NCBI GenBank assembly: GCA_938007965.1
Contig: CALLMH010000090.1
Span: forward strand, 1 to 37,418
Length of the DNA stretch: 37,418 bases
Direction of reading: 5' to 3'
Source: an uncultured Saprospiraceae bacterium
GTDB lineage: Bacteria; Bacteroidota; Bacteroidia; Chitinophagales; Saprospiraceae
Shown: piece after piece, positions 15,163 to 23,606 of the stretch
Layout of the letters: each line of letters starts with the position of its first letter
Numbering within the stretch: position 1 is the stretch's first letter
The notes under the pieces: model-generated
What the model was told of the DNA's origin: nothing
What the model saw: the letters and a program-made list of their open reading frames with translations, nothing else
The model's database searches: none
Made by a program: the position numbers and the translations under genes

Positions 15163-15474
15163 TTATCTATCCACGATAGATTCGATCACAGCAGATAGTC
15201 CTCGATCGACTAATGCGTCTTTGAGTGGTCTAAGCTCACTAAGTGGTCCCGTTTTTACAGTAGCCTTTCCTTTATAATGAACAAATAAAGACAACTGCTC
15301 AGACTGCTCAAATGTATGTGAGCATACTTCCATGAAGCTTTGAATCACCCAATCAAATGTATTGAAATCATCATTAAATACTATAAGTTCTGATTTTTCT
15401 CCTGTGCTCACATCTTCAAGAAGTAAAATGTCTTCAAGCTCTTGCACGTCTATGTTTAATATATCGGTATTCAT
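15163..15474 (-). CDS. clpS: ClpS adaptor for the ClpAP-type protease
   Basis: 103 residues. The ClpS core is visible: LIVFNDDFNTFDWVIQSF (N-degron pocket region), then a helix with EQSEQLSLFVHYKGKATVKTG and a final LVDRGLSAVIE. ClpS binds N-terminal Leu, Phe, Tyr or Trp and delivers the protein to the Clp ATPase. The short acidic N-terminal extension is typical for Bacteroidota members. It starts 26 bases after the peroxiredoxin stop and ends before a strong terminator, so the two genes probably share a transcript. Its neighbour aat makes substrates for it. Confidence 0.9.
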   Translation of the reverse strand: MNTDILNIDVQELEDILLLEDVSTGEKSELIVFNDDFNTFDWVIQSFMEVCSHTFEQSEQLSLFVHYKGKATVKTGPLSELRPLKDALVDRGLSAVIESIVDR

Positions 15475-15500
15475 TTACTAAATTGAGTTACTGGTAATAA

Positions 15501-15971
15501 TCAACTTTGGTTCTCTAAAGTTTCCCTAATGGCTGCAAAGTTAGGTAGATCACCTGCATTTTCCAAAACTTCCGCATACCTAATTATCCCTTTTTCGTCA
15601 ACTACAAAGGCGCTCCTCTTAGATACACCCTTCATACCCATCACAAAGTCCTCATACAGAGCACCATACGACCTAGATACTGATTTGTTAAAATCCGACA
15701 AAAGTGGAAAATTTAACTTTTGTTCCTCCTTAAATTTGGCTAATGCAAACGGAGAATCAACTGAAAGGGCTAAAACGCTGGCATTCATATTATTATAAGT
15801 ACTAATATCATCTCTCATTGTACACAGCTCTGTCGTACATACCCCAGTAAAAGCCAATGGAAAAAATAGTAATACTACATTCTTACCTTCATAATCACTC
15901 AAGCTGATTTCATTGGTATCTGATGCTGTCAGTGTGAAATTTGGTGCTTTATCTCCTTTTTTAATTGTCAT
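15501..15971 (-). CDS. Peroxiredoxin (AhpC/TSA family, AhpE-like)
   Basis: 156 residues. The peroxidatic motif PLAFTGVC is present with Cys45, in the pattern PxxxTxxC, and a second Cys at 50 (CTTELC) gives a Cys-x4-Cys arrangement. FxxxF and the TSA fold segments (APNFTLTASD, LALSVDSPFALAKF, SYGAL, RSAFVVDEKGIIRY) are all there. The enzyme reduces hydroperoxides using a thiol donor; the sequence looks closest to the AhpE-type clade. It is 26 bases before clpS on the same strand and likely the first gene of that unit. A possible -7 box lies 66 bases upstream. Confidence 0.92.
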   Translation of the reverse strand: MTIKKGDKAPNFTLTASDTNEISLSDYEGKNVVLLFFPLAFTGVCTTELCTMRDDISTYNNMNASVLALSVDSPFALAKFKEEQKLNFPLLSDFNKSVSRSYGALYEDFVMGMKGVSKRSAFVVDEKGIIRYAEVLENAGDLPNFAAIRETLENQS

Positions 15972-16036
15972 ATTGTTTTATTATGTTTCGATAATTCTTC
16001 TTTATATGCTGAGACGCTTATTCTAAACACACCAAT

Positions 16037-16044
16037 CAAAATTA
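16037..16044 (-). promoter_or_regulatory. Possible Bacteroidota -7 box before the peroxiredoxin gene
   Basis: On the - strand the bases read TAATTTTG, matching TAnnTTTG, 66 bases before the peroxiredoxin ATG. No TTG -33 box at the usual spacing is seen, so support is weak. Confidence 0.28.
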
Positions 16045-16198
16045 GGTTTCATTATTATAAGTGAAAATTGCTCGTTTGGTGATCTCAAATATTAATAACG
16101 CTTGTATTCCGAATAATAATATAATTAGACGAAGATTATCCGTATTTGGGTAAATATTATAGGAATGCCTATCTAAATATGGTGACGTAGGACTTTGA

Positions 16199-16777
16199 TT
16201 AAGCTTCCTTGATAATTAAATGAAAATTCTCTCTAAATAGTTTTACGGCAATGGCTAATAATATGATGCCGAAAAGTTTTCTGAGCACATTAGTGCCTCC
16301 TGGACCTATCTTCTTTTTGATCCATTCTGATGATTTTAATACGACATATACAAGAATGATATTTATCAAAATACCTATCTGAATGTCAATATTATTATAC
16401 TTAGATTGTAGTGAGATTATGGTAGTCATTGTACCCGCTCCAGCGACCAAAGGAAACGTAATAGGGACTAGCGTACCTGATTTCGAATCCGGATCATCCC
16501 TAAATAATGTTATTCCAAGTATCATTTCTAATCCTAGAAAAAACAAAATTATGGCTCCGGCTACCGCAAAGGATTCAACATCAACTCCAAAAAGTGCTAA
16601 TAACGAGTTGCCTACGTAGAGAAAGATCGTCATAATCACAAATGCTGCTAAACTGGCTTTCAGTTCTTCGATCTTTACACCTTTATTTTTCAGATCTATT
16701 ATTATAGGAATGCTTCCTATTATGTCTATAACAGAAAATAAAATGAGGGTCACTGAGATGATAGATTTGATGTCCAT
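16199..16777 (-). CDS. MarC-family (UPF0056) inner-membrane protein
   Basis: 192 residues with about six hydrophobic segments, starting IISVTLILFSVIDIIGSIPIII. The signature features of MarC are visible: the VIDxxGSIPI motif early in the protein, FLGLEMILGI and the loop PITFPLVAGAGTMTT. The family is widespread; no transport or resistance function has been established despite the old multiple-antibiotic-resistance name. It stands alone on this strand, with a -7 box 35 bases upstream. The gap to the peroxiredoxin gene (227 bases) holds nothing else recognisable. Confidence 0.9.
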   Translation of the reverse strand: MDIKSIISVTLILFSVIDIIGSIPIIIDLKNKGVKIEELKASLAAFVIMTIFLYVGNSLLALFGVDVESFAVAGAIILFFLGLEMILGITLFRDDPDSKSGTLVPITFPLVAGAGTMTTIISLQSKYNNIDIQIGILINIILVYVVLKSSEWIKKKIGPGGTNVLRKLFGIILLAIAVKLFRENFHLIIKEA

Positions 16778-16811
16778 TACAAGCTAAATTTGTGAATAAT
16801 GTATTGGACCG

Positions 16812-16819
16812 CAAATGTA
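16812..16819 (-). promoter_or_regulatory. Bacteroidota -7 box before the MarC gene
   Basis: The - strand reads TACATTTG, a full match to TAnnTTTG, 35 bases before the MarC-family ATG. A -33 TTG at canonical spacing was not found. Confidence 0.42.
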
Positions 16820-16865
16820 TCTATTATATTTAAATATTGGATGTGTTTGCTATCGACGAACTTGG

Positions 16866-19800
16866 TTACCTTATAACCGTCACGTCACCCGAGATGTAAT
16901 AATCATTTCTATCATATGGACAGATCAAATGAACTCTATATACGTACACCCCTATAGTCACGTCTTGCCCTTTGTATTTTCCATCCCAAGATTTATCAAT
17001 TTCATCTGTTTGAAACACAAAATTACCATATCGGTCAAATATGCTAATTGATATGAATTCTTCTGGATTGTTGGTGTACAGTCTCCATTCATCGTTATTG
17101 CCATCACCATTCGGAGAGAATATATTTGGGAGGTGAAAAACCGAGTTGGTACATTCATTATTGAATCGGACCGTCACTTGTTGTTCCATCTCACACTGTG
17201 AGTCTTCATCTACTACCAATACACTATAATCCATAGATTCGGTTATCCCTTTTATGATTGGATTAGGACAGTCAGAGCAGTTAAGTCCGTATGTTGGTAA
17301 CCAATCAAATGAATAATTCCTCTCAACATCGTATTCTGGGGATATATTTATTTGATCATTTAAAAATATATTATAAAAATCTTCTTCAATACTGTAATCT
17401 ATATGCGGGTGTACATACACTGAAGCCATTGCAGTATCTGGTATGCAAGTTTTATAGTTGGCGATTACGGGATATAGTGTGGAGTATTCTGGACTTACCT
17501 CTACTTCATCATTATGATCATCATCAGTATCTAGTTGCCAGTCAAATCCATCAGCTCTTCCACTGACAGTCAAAGTTGCTATTTCTCCCACACATATCGT
17601 GTCAGTTGTAGCTTCTATGTCAGCTTTTTCATGTACGATTACTAGTACACTATCCATCTGTGAGCACTCATAGTAAGTCATATTGAGATAGAAATATTCT
17701 GTTTGGCTAGGTGAGACTATAATAGAATCTTGGTCATTTACTTCTAATGGATAAGGACTTGACCACAGCGCATCACCATATCCAGTTGATGATAGTAATA
17801 CAGATTCACCTACACATATTTCTTCGGGTTCGCCTGCATTTGCAGAGTTTGAAGGTACGACTACTACGGCTATTGAGTCTTCATAGTAACATCCGAGATC
17901 TGATTGTACGACTACATTGTAAGTTGTAGTCTCAGTGGGGCTGATTGTGTTCTCTTCGCAAGAGATACAATCTATATCCGGGTTGGATTCCCATTGAGGA
18001 TTATTTCCTCCTGATATACTTATAGTCGTTTCTTCTCCGAGGCAAATGCCCGTTTCTTCTAGTAAGAAATCGTCTGTCGATGATTCAACATCTACTGTGA
18101 TACTATCCTCTTTGAAACATCCGAATTGATTATATACTGTCACATAATATGTAGTCGCTACATCAGGACTTATATTTATGGTGTCACAATCTACGTAGCA
18201 ATCTTGGCCTTCCACAGAGGTATTCCACAGGTAGTTGTAGCTTGGATTGAAGTTGACGACATTTATTTCTGTTTGAGTTCCTAGGCAGATAGTATCTACC
18301 GATTCGAGTGTTAATTCTGGTCCAGGAGTTTGGACGACTTCTACTTCTATTGTATCTCTAGACTCACAACCATTAGGATGTACACCGACTAATACATACG
18401 AAGTAGTAACCAATGGTGTAGCGATAGGATTAAGACAGTCTGTACAGCTTAATGAACTCTCACTCTCCCAGTAGTAAGAACCTTCTGGAAGTAGATTTTC
18501 GATTGTTCCAAATAATTGAATATCATCACCTATACATATCAATTTATCATCCTCTACAGATGCTATTGTACTCGGGAGTACATCAAAAATTAGAGAGTAT
18601 TCAGCTTCACAGCCTTTATCGGTGATTCCTATCAATGTTATGGTATGGCTTTCTAATCCTTGATACTTATGTATAGGATTTTGCTCAGTCGACGTAGCAC
18701 CATCTCCAAAATCCCATAGCCATGTTTCGAATTCTCCATAGTCCACGGTTGAGTTATTCATAAAGATGACATTCACATCTTCACATAGCTCTTCTGTTTG
18801 TATATCAAATATTACATTGGGTATATCCGCTACTTCCATAAAGTCTGGGACCATTAATGTATCAATACAATTGCCATATTCTGCTATTAGGCTTACATTA
18901 TATTGTCCAGATTCGATGATGTCAAACGATGGATTTTTTTCTGTTGATTGGTAATTACTTGACCCTGAGATCTCCCATAGGTAGTCTACTTCTTCTGTCG
19001 TCCCTGCACTTAGATTTTCTAGTGAAACCGCTAATGGTGGTCCACAGATTGGATCATTATTCATCGTAAAGTCTAACTCTACCAAGTCTAATTCTATAGG
19101 GTCACCAGCAAAACTTCTAGTACATCCTACACTGTCTGTGATGATGAGCTTTGGTGTGTATCTTCCAGGCTCTGTGTATTCATATGACTTCACATCAGTG
19201 ATGACTAAGCCGCTTACACTATCTAATATTCCATTACCAAGATCCCAAACATATGTGTAGTAACCATCAGAGTTTGCATTAAGTGTCACACTTGTCGGAA
19301 GGCACGTAGGAGCTACATCGGCTTCGAAATCACCGATCGGCCCTTCTACCTGTACATATTCAGATAAAAGCAAAGTATCCGAACAGACGGGAGTAGATGT
19401 GGCGACGAGACTTACATCATATTTACCTGGTGAAGTATATACATGACTCGGCGAATTGGAATTGGATTTCCCACTATTGTCTCCGAAGTCCCAGATGTAT
19501 GTAAATGCATCAGTCGATTGATTTTCGAAATTAGATAGTAAGGGTGGGCAAGTTGCCGCTATCGGATCACCTATGTATTGAGCAACCGGATTCTTTATAT
19601 TGATTATATTTTCCTTGCATATTATTTTTTCACATCCTCTTACATCCATCATAGTCAGACATACACTATAGATCCCTTCTGTCGTAAATATATGACTTGG
19701 ATTTGCAATATCTGAAGTAGTACCATCTCCAAAATCCCATAAGTAGGTTACGGTATTCCCATTTGATCCCGAAGAAGAAAATTGGATAGGTGCCCATGAA

Positions 19801-22448
19801 CAACCTAGACTATCATAGGTAAATTCTGGGATGACCTCTACCGCAGTGATCGCTTGAATTATGGATAAGCTATCTTTACATCCCCAATCATCTTCTACTT
19901 GAAATTGTAAGTCATACACGCCCACTGAATCAATATAGAGTGAGGTGTTTTGTACATCAGATGAAAAATTAAGACTGTTTATCTCCCAGTTCCATGAATT
20001 AATAGTAGCTAAATCCGCGGTACTTTGATCCATAAATTCTGCTACATCAGGTATACAGATCACATCAGTATAATCGATGATTGCATCTAATTTATTGACA
20101 TAGAAGCTGTCGGCGAGCTGAAAGGAATCTTTGCATTCATGAATGTCTGTGATGATTAATAGTGGACCGTTGAGGACTCCACCTTCTGAGAATGTTATGA
20201 TGGGTTCTTCATTAAATATAGAATCGATATCAGCGACATCAGAGACGAACTCATATGAGAATGCGTCCTGCGAGAAATTACCTATTTCGAGTTCAAAAGG
20301 AGCGCACCCCCTCAATGTATCGACTGCATACGAAGCAATCGGATCTACTATCTTAATCGTATCTATCTCAGTATTGTCACATCCAGTAGAGAAGCTCTCC
20401 GTATATAGACGGATGGGATAATAGCCCCTATCTGGAAATGTGTAATCTCCAAAAATAGAATCCGTAAACATAATACTATCCGTTTCTGACAGTTCTAGCG
20501 TCCAGAGCAATGAATCAGCGCCTACACTTCTGTTCTCGATGTTTACAGTATATGGATCTTCACAATTATAAGTTATTGTAAACTTGGCAGAGGGCTCATA
20601 TATGGTTATATATTCTTCAAATCTTATCGAATCCGAACAACCATTATGACTGGCAATAAGGCTGACATCAAAGTTACCCGCATCATCGAATGAGAAAACA
20701 GGATTTTGTAGATCTGAAGATCCACCTTCTCCGAAATGCCATTCCCAACTATCAGCATTTTCTGAGGATAAATCTGTGAAAAACATATCTACATCCACAC
20801 ATCCTATCCTTGGAGTAGCTTCGAAATTTACAATAGGCAGACTCCCTACTTGGATATAATTTTCTAATTCGATGGTATCGATGCACCCATATACGTTTTC
20901 AGCAATCAATTGTAAATCGTATGTCCCTGTATCAGGCAATATAAAAGTCGGCGTAATATCGGAACTTAGAAACTCTCCATTCCCTACAGACCATTGATAT
21001 GAGGTTATAGGCAGGTTAGAGATTATACTGTCCATCAAAGTGAATGACAATGGAGCACATCCGCCAATCCCTTCAACGGGCATATTTACTTCTAATGGAG
21101 CGATCTCTATGGGGATAGAGTCATATATAATTTGGCAACCTGATTCTGCTTCAAAATACAAAACAGCATAGTACGAACCGTATTCTTCGATATTAATCAC
21201 TACATCATTGGTATCATAGTCAGCTACTAGTCCATTTGATATGAATTGCCATTGGATTTCTCCTGAAGAAGGCGACTCTGCATGCAATATTATTTCCGTA
21301 GGTAAGTCGCAGGCAAATTGATTATCAATTTCATAAGTCACTGTTGGTTCTTCTAATACGCTTACACAAGAAATAGTAACGGTATCAATGCATGATCCAA
21401 CGGTACGTATAAGAGACACATCAAAACAGCCTGGCGAATTATAGATATGAGACGGATTGAATTCAGAAGAAGTGAATCCATCGCCAAAATCCCAGATGAC
21501 TTGATCCGCTTCATTTAAGGATATATCTGTAAATTGTACTGGGCTATCTTGGCAAATCACAGAAGGTGAAAAAGTAAATGCCGCGGGCGAATTAGTATCG
21601 ATAAAATTACTTAGTACCACTGTATCTTGACAATCGCCCGACTCCATGAATAATGTGATATCATAGATTCCTACTTCGTCATATGCGATGGTAGGTGGTT
21701 GCGCACCACTGTAGGTATCACCATTTCCAAAATCCCAAGTATACGAAATCAATGGATCTGTATTTTGATTGGTAAAGTCGATCAGCCACGGCAGATCACA
21801 AGTAGGCGAAAGTGACACCTCTATATCTGGCGCCGTAAGAGCTGAGGCAACTACCGCATTCGGTACCGAAGTGGTGGTAGTACATCCTTTCTCATCTACA
21901 ACTGTAAGGGTGGCTGTATAAGAACCTTGTATAGAATATGTCGAAGAAAAGTCAGATGCCACGGTCTGTGACAGCACACCCGTCGAACCTCCTACACCCC
22001 AAAGCCACGATGTTATATTTCCATTTTCTGATGATGAATTATCAGAAAAATTCACAAGTACAGGTATACAGCCTTCTGTATTATCCAAGGTGAAATCTGC
22101 CACAGGTGCCGGAAATACAGTGACATAAGATTCCTTACATTCTGTATCTGAATTTCCACTTACATCAGTGACAGTAAGACAGATCGTAAATGAACCTGGC
22201 TCCGTAAATAAAGCCCCAGGATTTTGTTCAGAAGAAGTATTCCCATTAAGATCCCAATACCAATCAATGATGCTTTCTGCACTTGTACTTTGATCAATAA
22301 ATGTCGTTTGTAATGAGTTACAAGCACTTAGATTATTAGAATAGAAATCTGCACTTATCTGTGCGATAGAATCTCCAGCGATGAGAACCATAGCGATAGC
22401 AATAAGAAGTAACTTATTGAAGGATAAATTTCTATGTGAGTTTTTCAA
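16866..22448 (-). CDS. Giant secreted PKD-repeat protein with gliding-motility/type IX secretion C-terminal domain
   Basis: 1860 residues. A signal peptide is clear (basic start, hydrophobic LLLIAIAMVLIAG, cleavage near IAQ). About fifteen PKD-like domains follow to about residue 1270, marked by WDFGDG or degraded versions, each ending in a strand with VCLTVxD-type sequence and usually a GC dipeptide. Next come about six Cys-paired Ig-like modules of ~80 residues, each opening with ICxGE. The last ~90 residues are the CHU_C domain: PNIFSPNGDGNNDEW, ISIFDRYGNFVFQT, WDGKYKGQDVTIGVYVYRV. This domain directs export through the type IX system (type B signal) and surface attachment. A role in adhesion or as a surface scaffold is inferred. 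It is transcribed alone, with a -7 box upstream. Confidence 0.93.
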   Translation of the reverse strand: MKNSHRNLSFNKLLLIAIAMVLIAGDSIAQISADFYSNNLSACNSLQTTFIDQSTSAESIIDWYWDLNGNTSSEQNPGALFTEPGSFTICLTVTDVSGNSDTECKESYVTVFPAPVADFTLDNTEGCIPVLVNFSDNSSSENGNITSWLWGVGGSTGVLSQTVASDFSSTYSIQGSYTATLTVVDEKGCTTTTSVPNAVVASALTAPDIEVSLSPTCDLPWLIDFTNQNTDPLISYTWDFGNGDTYSGAQPPTIAYDEVGIYDITLFMESGDCQDTVVLSNFIDTNSPAAFTFSPSVICQDSPVQFTDISLNEADQVIWDFGDGFTSSEFNPSHIYNSPGCFDVSLIRTVGSCIDTVTISCVSVLEEPTVTYEIDNQFACDLPTEIILHAESPSSGEIQWQFISNGLVADYDTNDVVINIEEYGSYYAVLYFEAESGCQIIYDSIPIEIAPLEVNMPVEGIGGCAPLSFTLMDSIISNLPITSYQWSVGNGEFLSSDITPTFILPDTGTYDLQLIAENVYGCIDTIELENYIQVGSLPIVNFEATPRIGCVDVDMFFTDLSSENADSWEWHFGEGGSSDLQNPVFSFDDAGNFDVSLIASHNGCSDSIRFEEYITIYEPSAKFTITYNCEDPYTVNIENRSVGADSLLWTLELSETDSIMFTDSIFGDYTFPDRGYYPIRLYTESFSTGCDNTEIDTIKIVDPIASYAVDTLRGCAPFELEIGNFSQDAFSYEFVSDVADIDSIFNEEPIITFSEGGVLNGPLLIITDIHECKDSFQLADSFYVNKLDAIIDYTDVICIPDVAEFMDQSTADLATINSWNWEINSLNFSSDVQNTSLYIDSVGVYDLQFQVEDDWGCKDSLSIIQAITAVEVIPEFTYDSLGCSWAPIQFSSSGSNGNTVTYLWDFGDGTTSDIANPSHIFTTEGIYSVCLTMMDVRGCEKIICKENIINIKNPVAQYIGDPIAATCPPLLSNFENQSTDAFTYIWDFGDNSGKSNSNSPSHVYTSPGKYDVSLVATSTPVCSDTLLLSEYVQVEGPIGDFEADVAPTCLPTSVTLNANSDGYYTYVWDLGNGILDSVSGLVITDVKSYEYTEPGRYTPKLIITDSVGCTRSFAGDPIELDLVELDFTMNNDPICGPPLAVSLENLSAGTTEEVDYLWEISGSSNYQSTEKNPSFDIIESGQYNVSLIAEYGNCIDTLMVPDFMEVADIPNVIFDIQTEELCEDVNVIFMNNSTVDYGEFETWLWDFGDGATSTEQNPIHKYQGLESHTITLIGITDKGCEAEYSLIFDVLPSTIASVEDDKLICIGDDIQLFGTIENLLPEGSYYWESESSLSCTDCLNPIATPLVTTSYVLVGVHPNGCESRDTIEVEVVQTPGPELTLESVDTICLGTQTEINVVNFNPSYNYLWNTSVEGQDCYVDCDTINISPDVATTYYVTVYNQFGCFKEDSITVDVESSTDDFLLEETGICLGEETTISISGGNNPQWESNPDIDCISCEENTISPTETTTYNVVVQSDLGCYYEDSIAVVVVPSNSANAGEPEEICVGESVLLSSTGYGDALWSSPYPLEVNDQDSIIVSPSQTEYFYLNMTYYECSQMDSVLVIVHEKADIEATTDTICVGEIATLTVSGRADGFDWQLDTDDDHNDEVEVSPEYSTLYPVIANYKTCIPDTAMASVYVHPHIDYSIEEDFYNIFLNDQINISPEYDVERNYSFDWLPTYGLNCSDCPNPIIKGITESMDYSVLVVDEDSQCEMEQQVTVRFNNECTNSVFHLPNIFSPNGDGNNDEWRLYTNNPEEFISISIFDRYGNFVFQTDEIDKSWDGKYKGQDVTIGVYVYRVHLICPYDRNDYYISGDVTVIR

Positions 22449-22475
22449 AACTAATTATTATAGGAGTGTTCGAAG

Positions 22476-22483
22476 CAAAAATA
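22476..22483 (-). promoter_or_regulatory. Bacteroidota -7 box before the PKD gene
   Basis: The - strand reads TATTTTTG, matching TAnnTTTG, 27 bases before the ATG at 22448. Position fits a short leader; no convincing -33 element was found. Confidence 0.42.
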
Positions 22484-22601
22484 GATCAAAAGACAAAGTT
22501 AATATTGCCTGACTGCGTATTTGTCAGGTATTTTACCTAATAATTTAGTAAGGGTTTACTCTGATACGAGCACATCATGCGATCCACTTAATAAAGGACA
22601 T

Positions 22602-22635
22602 AAAAAAAGACCTAGAGTACATAACTCTAAGTCCT
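22602..22635 (-). terminator. Rho-independent terminator after the 77-residue gene
   Basis: On the - strand a 10-bp stem with one G-U pair (GACTTAGAGT with ACTCTAGGTC) and a five-base loop is followed by seven T. It lies 30 bases after the stop of the gene at 22665-22898. On the + strand the wobble pair becomes a mismatch, so the signal works best for the - strand. Confidence 0.85.
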
Positions 22636-22664
22636 TCAATTTATCAACTATGATATTAATTTTT

Positions 22665-22898
22665 TTAATACATTGCCTCTAATCTACCTTTACCGTGCTT
22701 CAGTATATTATTAATGGTGGAGTTTTTAGGTGCGAATTTCACTTGTGGCAATTTATGGTATGCTTTGTATAGCTGATCATAATTTTCTCTCAAGCAAAGA
22801 TCATTTTTCAGCGAATCTTCGATTTCTAATCTTTCAAAAATGTCACATTCGCCATAAATAAGTTGTATTAATTTTTCTTCAGTGTAGCATTGCTTCAT
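22665..22898 (-). CDS. Small anti-sigma-like protein of unknown function
   Basis: 77 residues, starting MKQCYTEEKLIQLIYGECD. The pattern EExLIQLIYGExDxxERLEIEDSL and a following helix recalls the short soluble anti-sigma-like proteins frequent in Bacteroidota, but no HxxxCxxC zinc motif is present and there is no sigma factor beside it. The C-terminal half (VKFAPKNSTINNILKHGKG) may be flexible. It is a monocistronic gene with its own terminator downstream, which argues that it is real. I do not recognise a specific function. Confidence 0.7.
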   Translation of the reverse strand: MKQCYTEEKLIQLIYGECDIFERLEIEDSLKNDLCLRENYDQLYKAYHKLPQVKFAPKNSTINNILKHGKGRLEAMY

Positions 22899-23052
22899 AT
22901 AGAATTTTTAGTTTTCAATAATAAGGTTTCGCTGGTTAAAACACTTTGGAAGAAAAGAATATTGTATTACAACTGTATTAAAATCAAGTTTTTATATTTT
23001 ATATATCATTAAGACGATATTTTATATTATACAGATTCATTAAAATTAAGGT

Positions 23053-23466
23053 CTAACTAAATATTCTTAATAAGCTGCCGTCTAGTTCTGTATTGAATAC
23101 TTGTAATCCTTTACTCCCGTTTGCATTGAGTCCTTCACCCTCTTCCGAAAACCTCGCCGAGTGTGCTGTGCATAACCATCCACTTTCTGCACCACTGTAT
23201 GTGATTTGAGCTAGATTATCATGACTACATATTAGTGTTGCGGCCAAATATTCACCCGTAGTGCTTCTGGCAATGACGACTTGATCTTGTATGATATAAC
23301 TACCGAATGTATTCAATTCTGAAAACTCTTCCTGATTTAGATCTATTACAAAATCTAGATCTTTGATCGGTTCAGCGCTGTCTCGTGTACAACCTCCTAA
23401 ACAAGTAGATGTAAGAACAAATGCAGCTCCGACTCCCAATTTCTCTATAAATTCTTTCCTTTTCAT
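23053..23466 (-). CDS. Rieske [2Fe-2S] lipoprotein
   Basis: 137 residues. Cluster-binding boxes are visible: C80-S-H82 and C99-T-A-H102 in WLCTAHSARF, with a spacing typical of Rieske domains. The N-terminus RKEFIEKLGVGAAFVLTSTC with LGGC (Cys26) looks like a lipoprotein signal. The residues KRKEFIEKLG also recall, weakly, the start of a Tat signal. The protein would be attached to the membrane outside the cytoplasm and shuttle electrons; the partner is unknown because no cytochrome b gene is adjacent. The canonical disulfide cysteines of bc1 Rieske proteins are not evident, so a Rieske-like small electron carrier is the safer call than a bc1 subunit. Confidence 0.82.
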   Translation of the reverse strand: MKRKEFIEKLGVGAAFVLTSTCLGGCTRDSAEPIKDLDFVIDLNQEEFSELNTFGSYIIQDQVVIARSTTGEYLAATLICSHDNLAQITYSGAESGWLCTAHSARFSEEGEGLNANGSKGLQVFNTELDGSLLRIFS

Positions 23467-23606
23467 TCTACTTTATTTACTAGATTTAAAAAATAAAAAT
23501 TACTCTATTTTAATATACGTACAAGATTCGATAATGTTTTAAAATATGAATCTGAACGGTTAATATAGAAATATCAAGTCTTTACCAAGACCAAGTAACG
23601 CTTCTT

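Noticed and set aside
16815-17051. Short + strand frames opposite the PKD gene
   Set aside because: They are antisense shadows of the 1860-residue gene with no family pattern.
22449-23606. tRNA or small RNA genes in the AT-rich gaps
   Set aside because: No cloverleaf or conserved RNA signature could be found in these gaps by eye.
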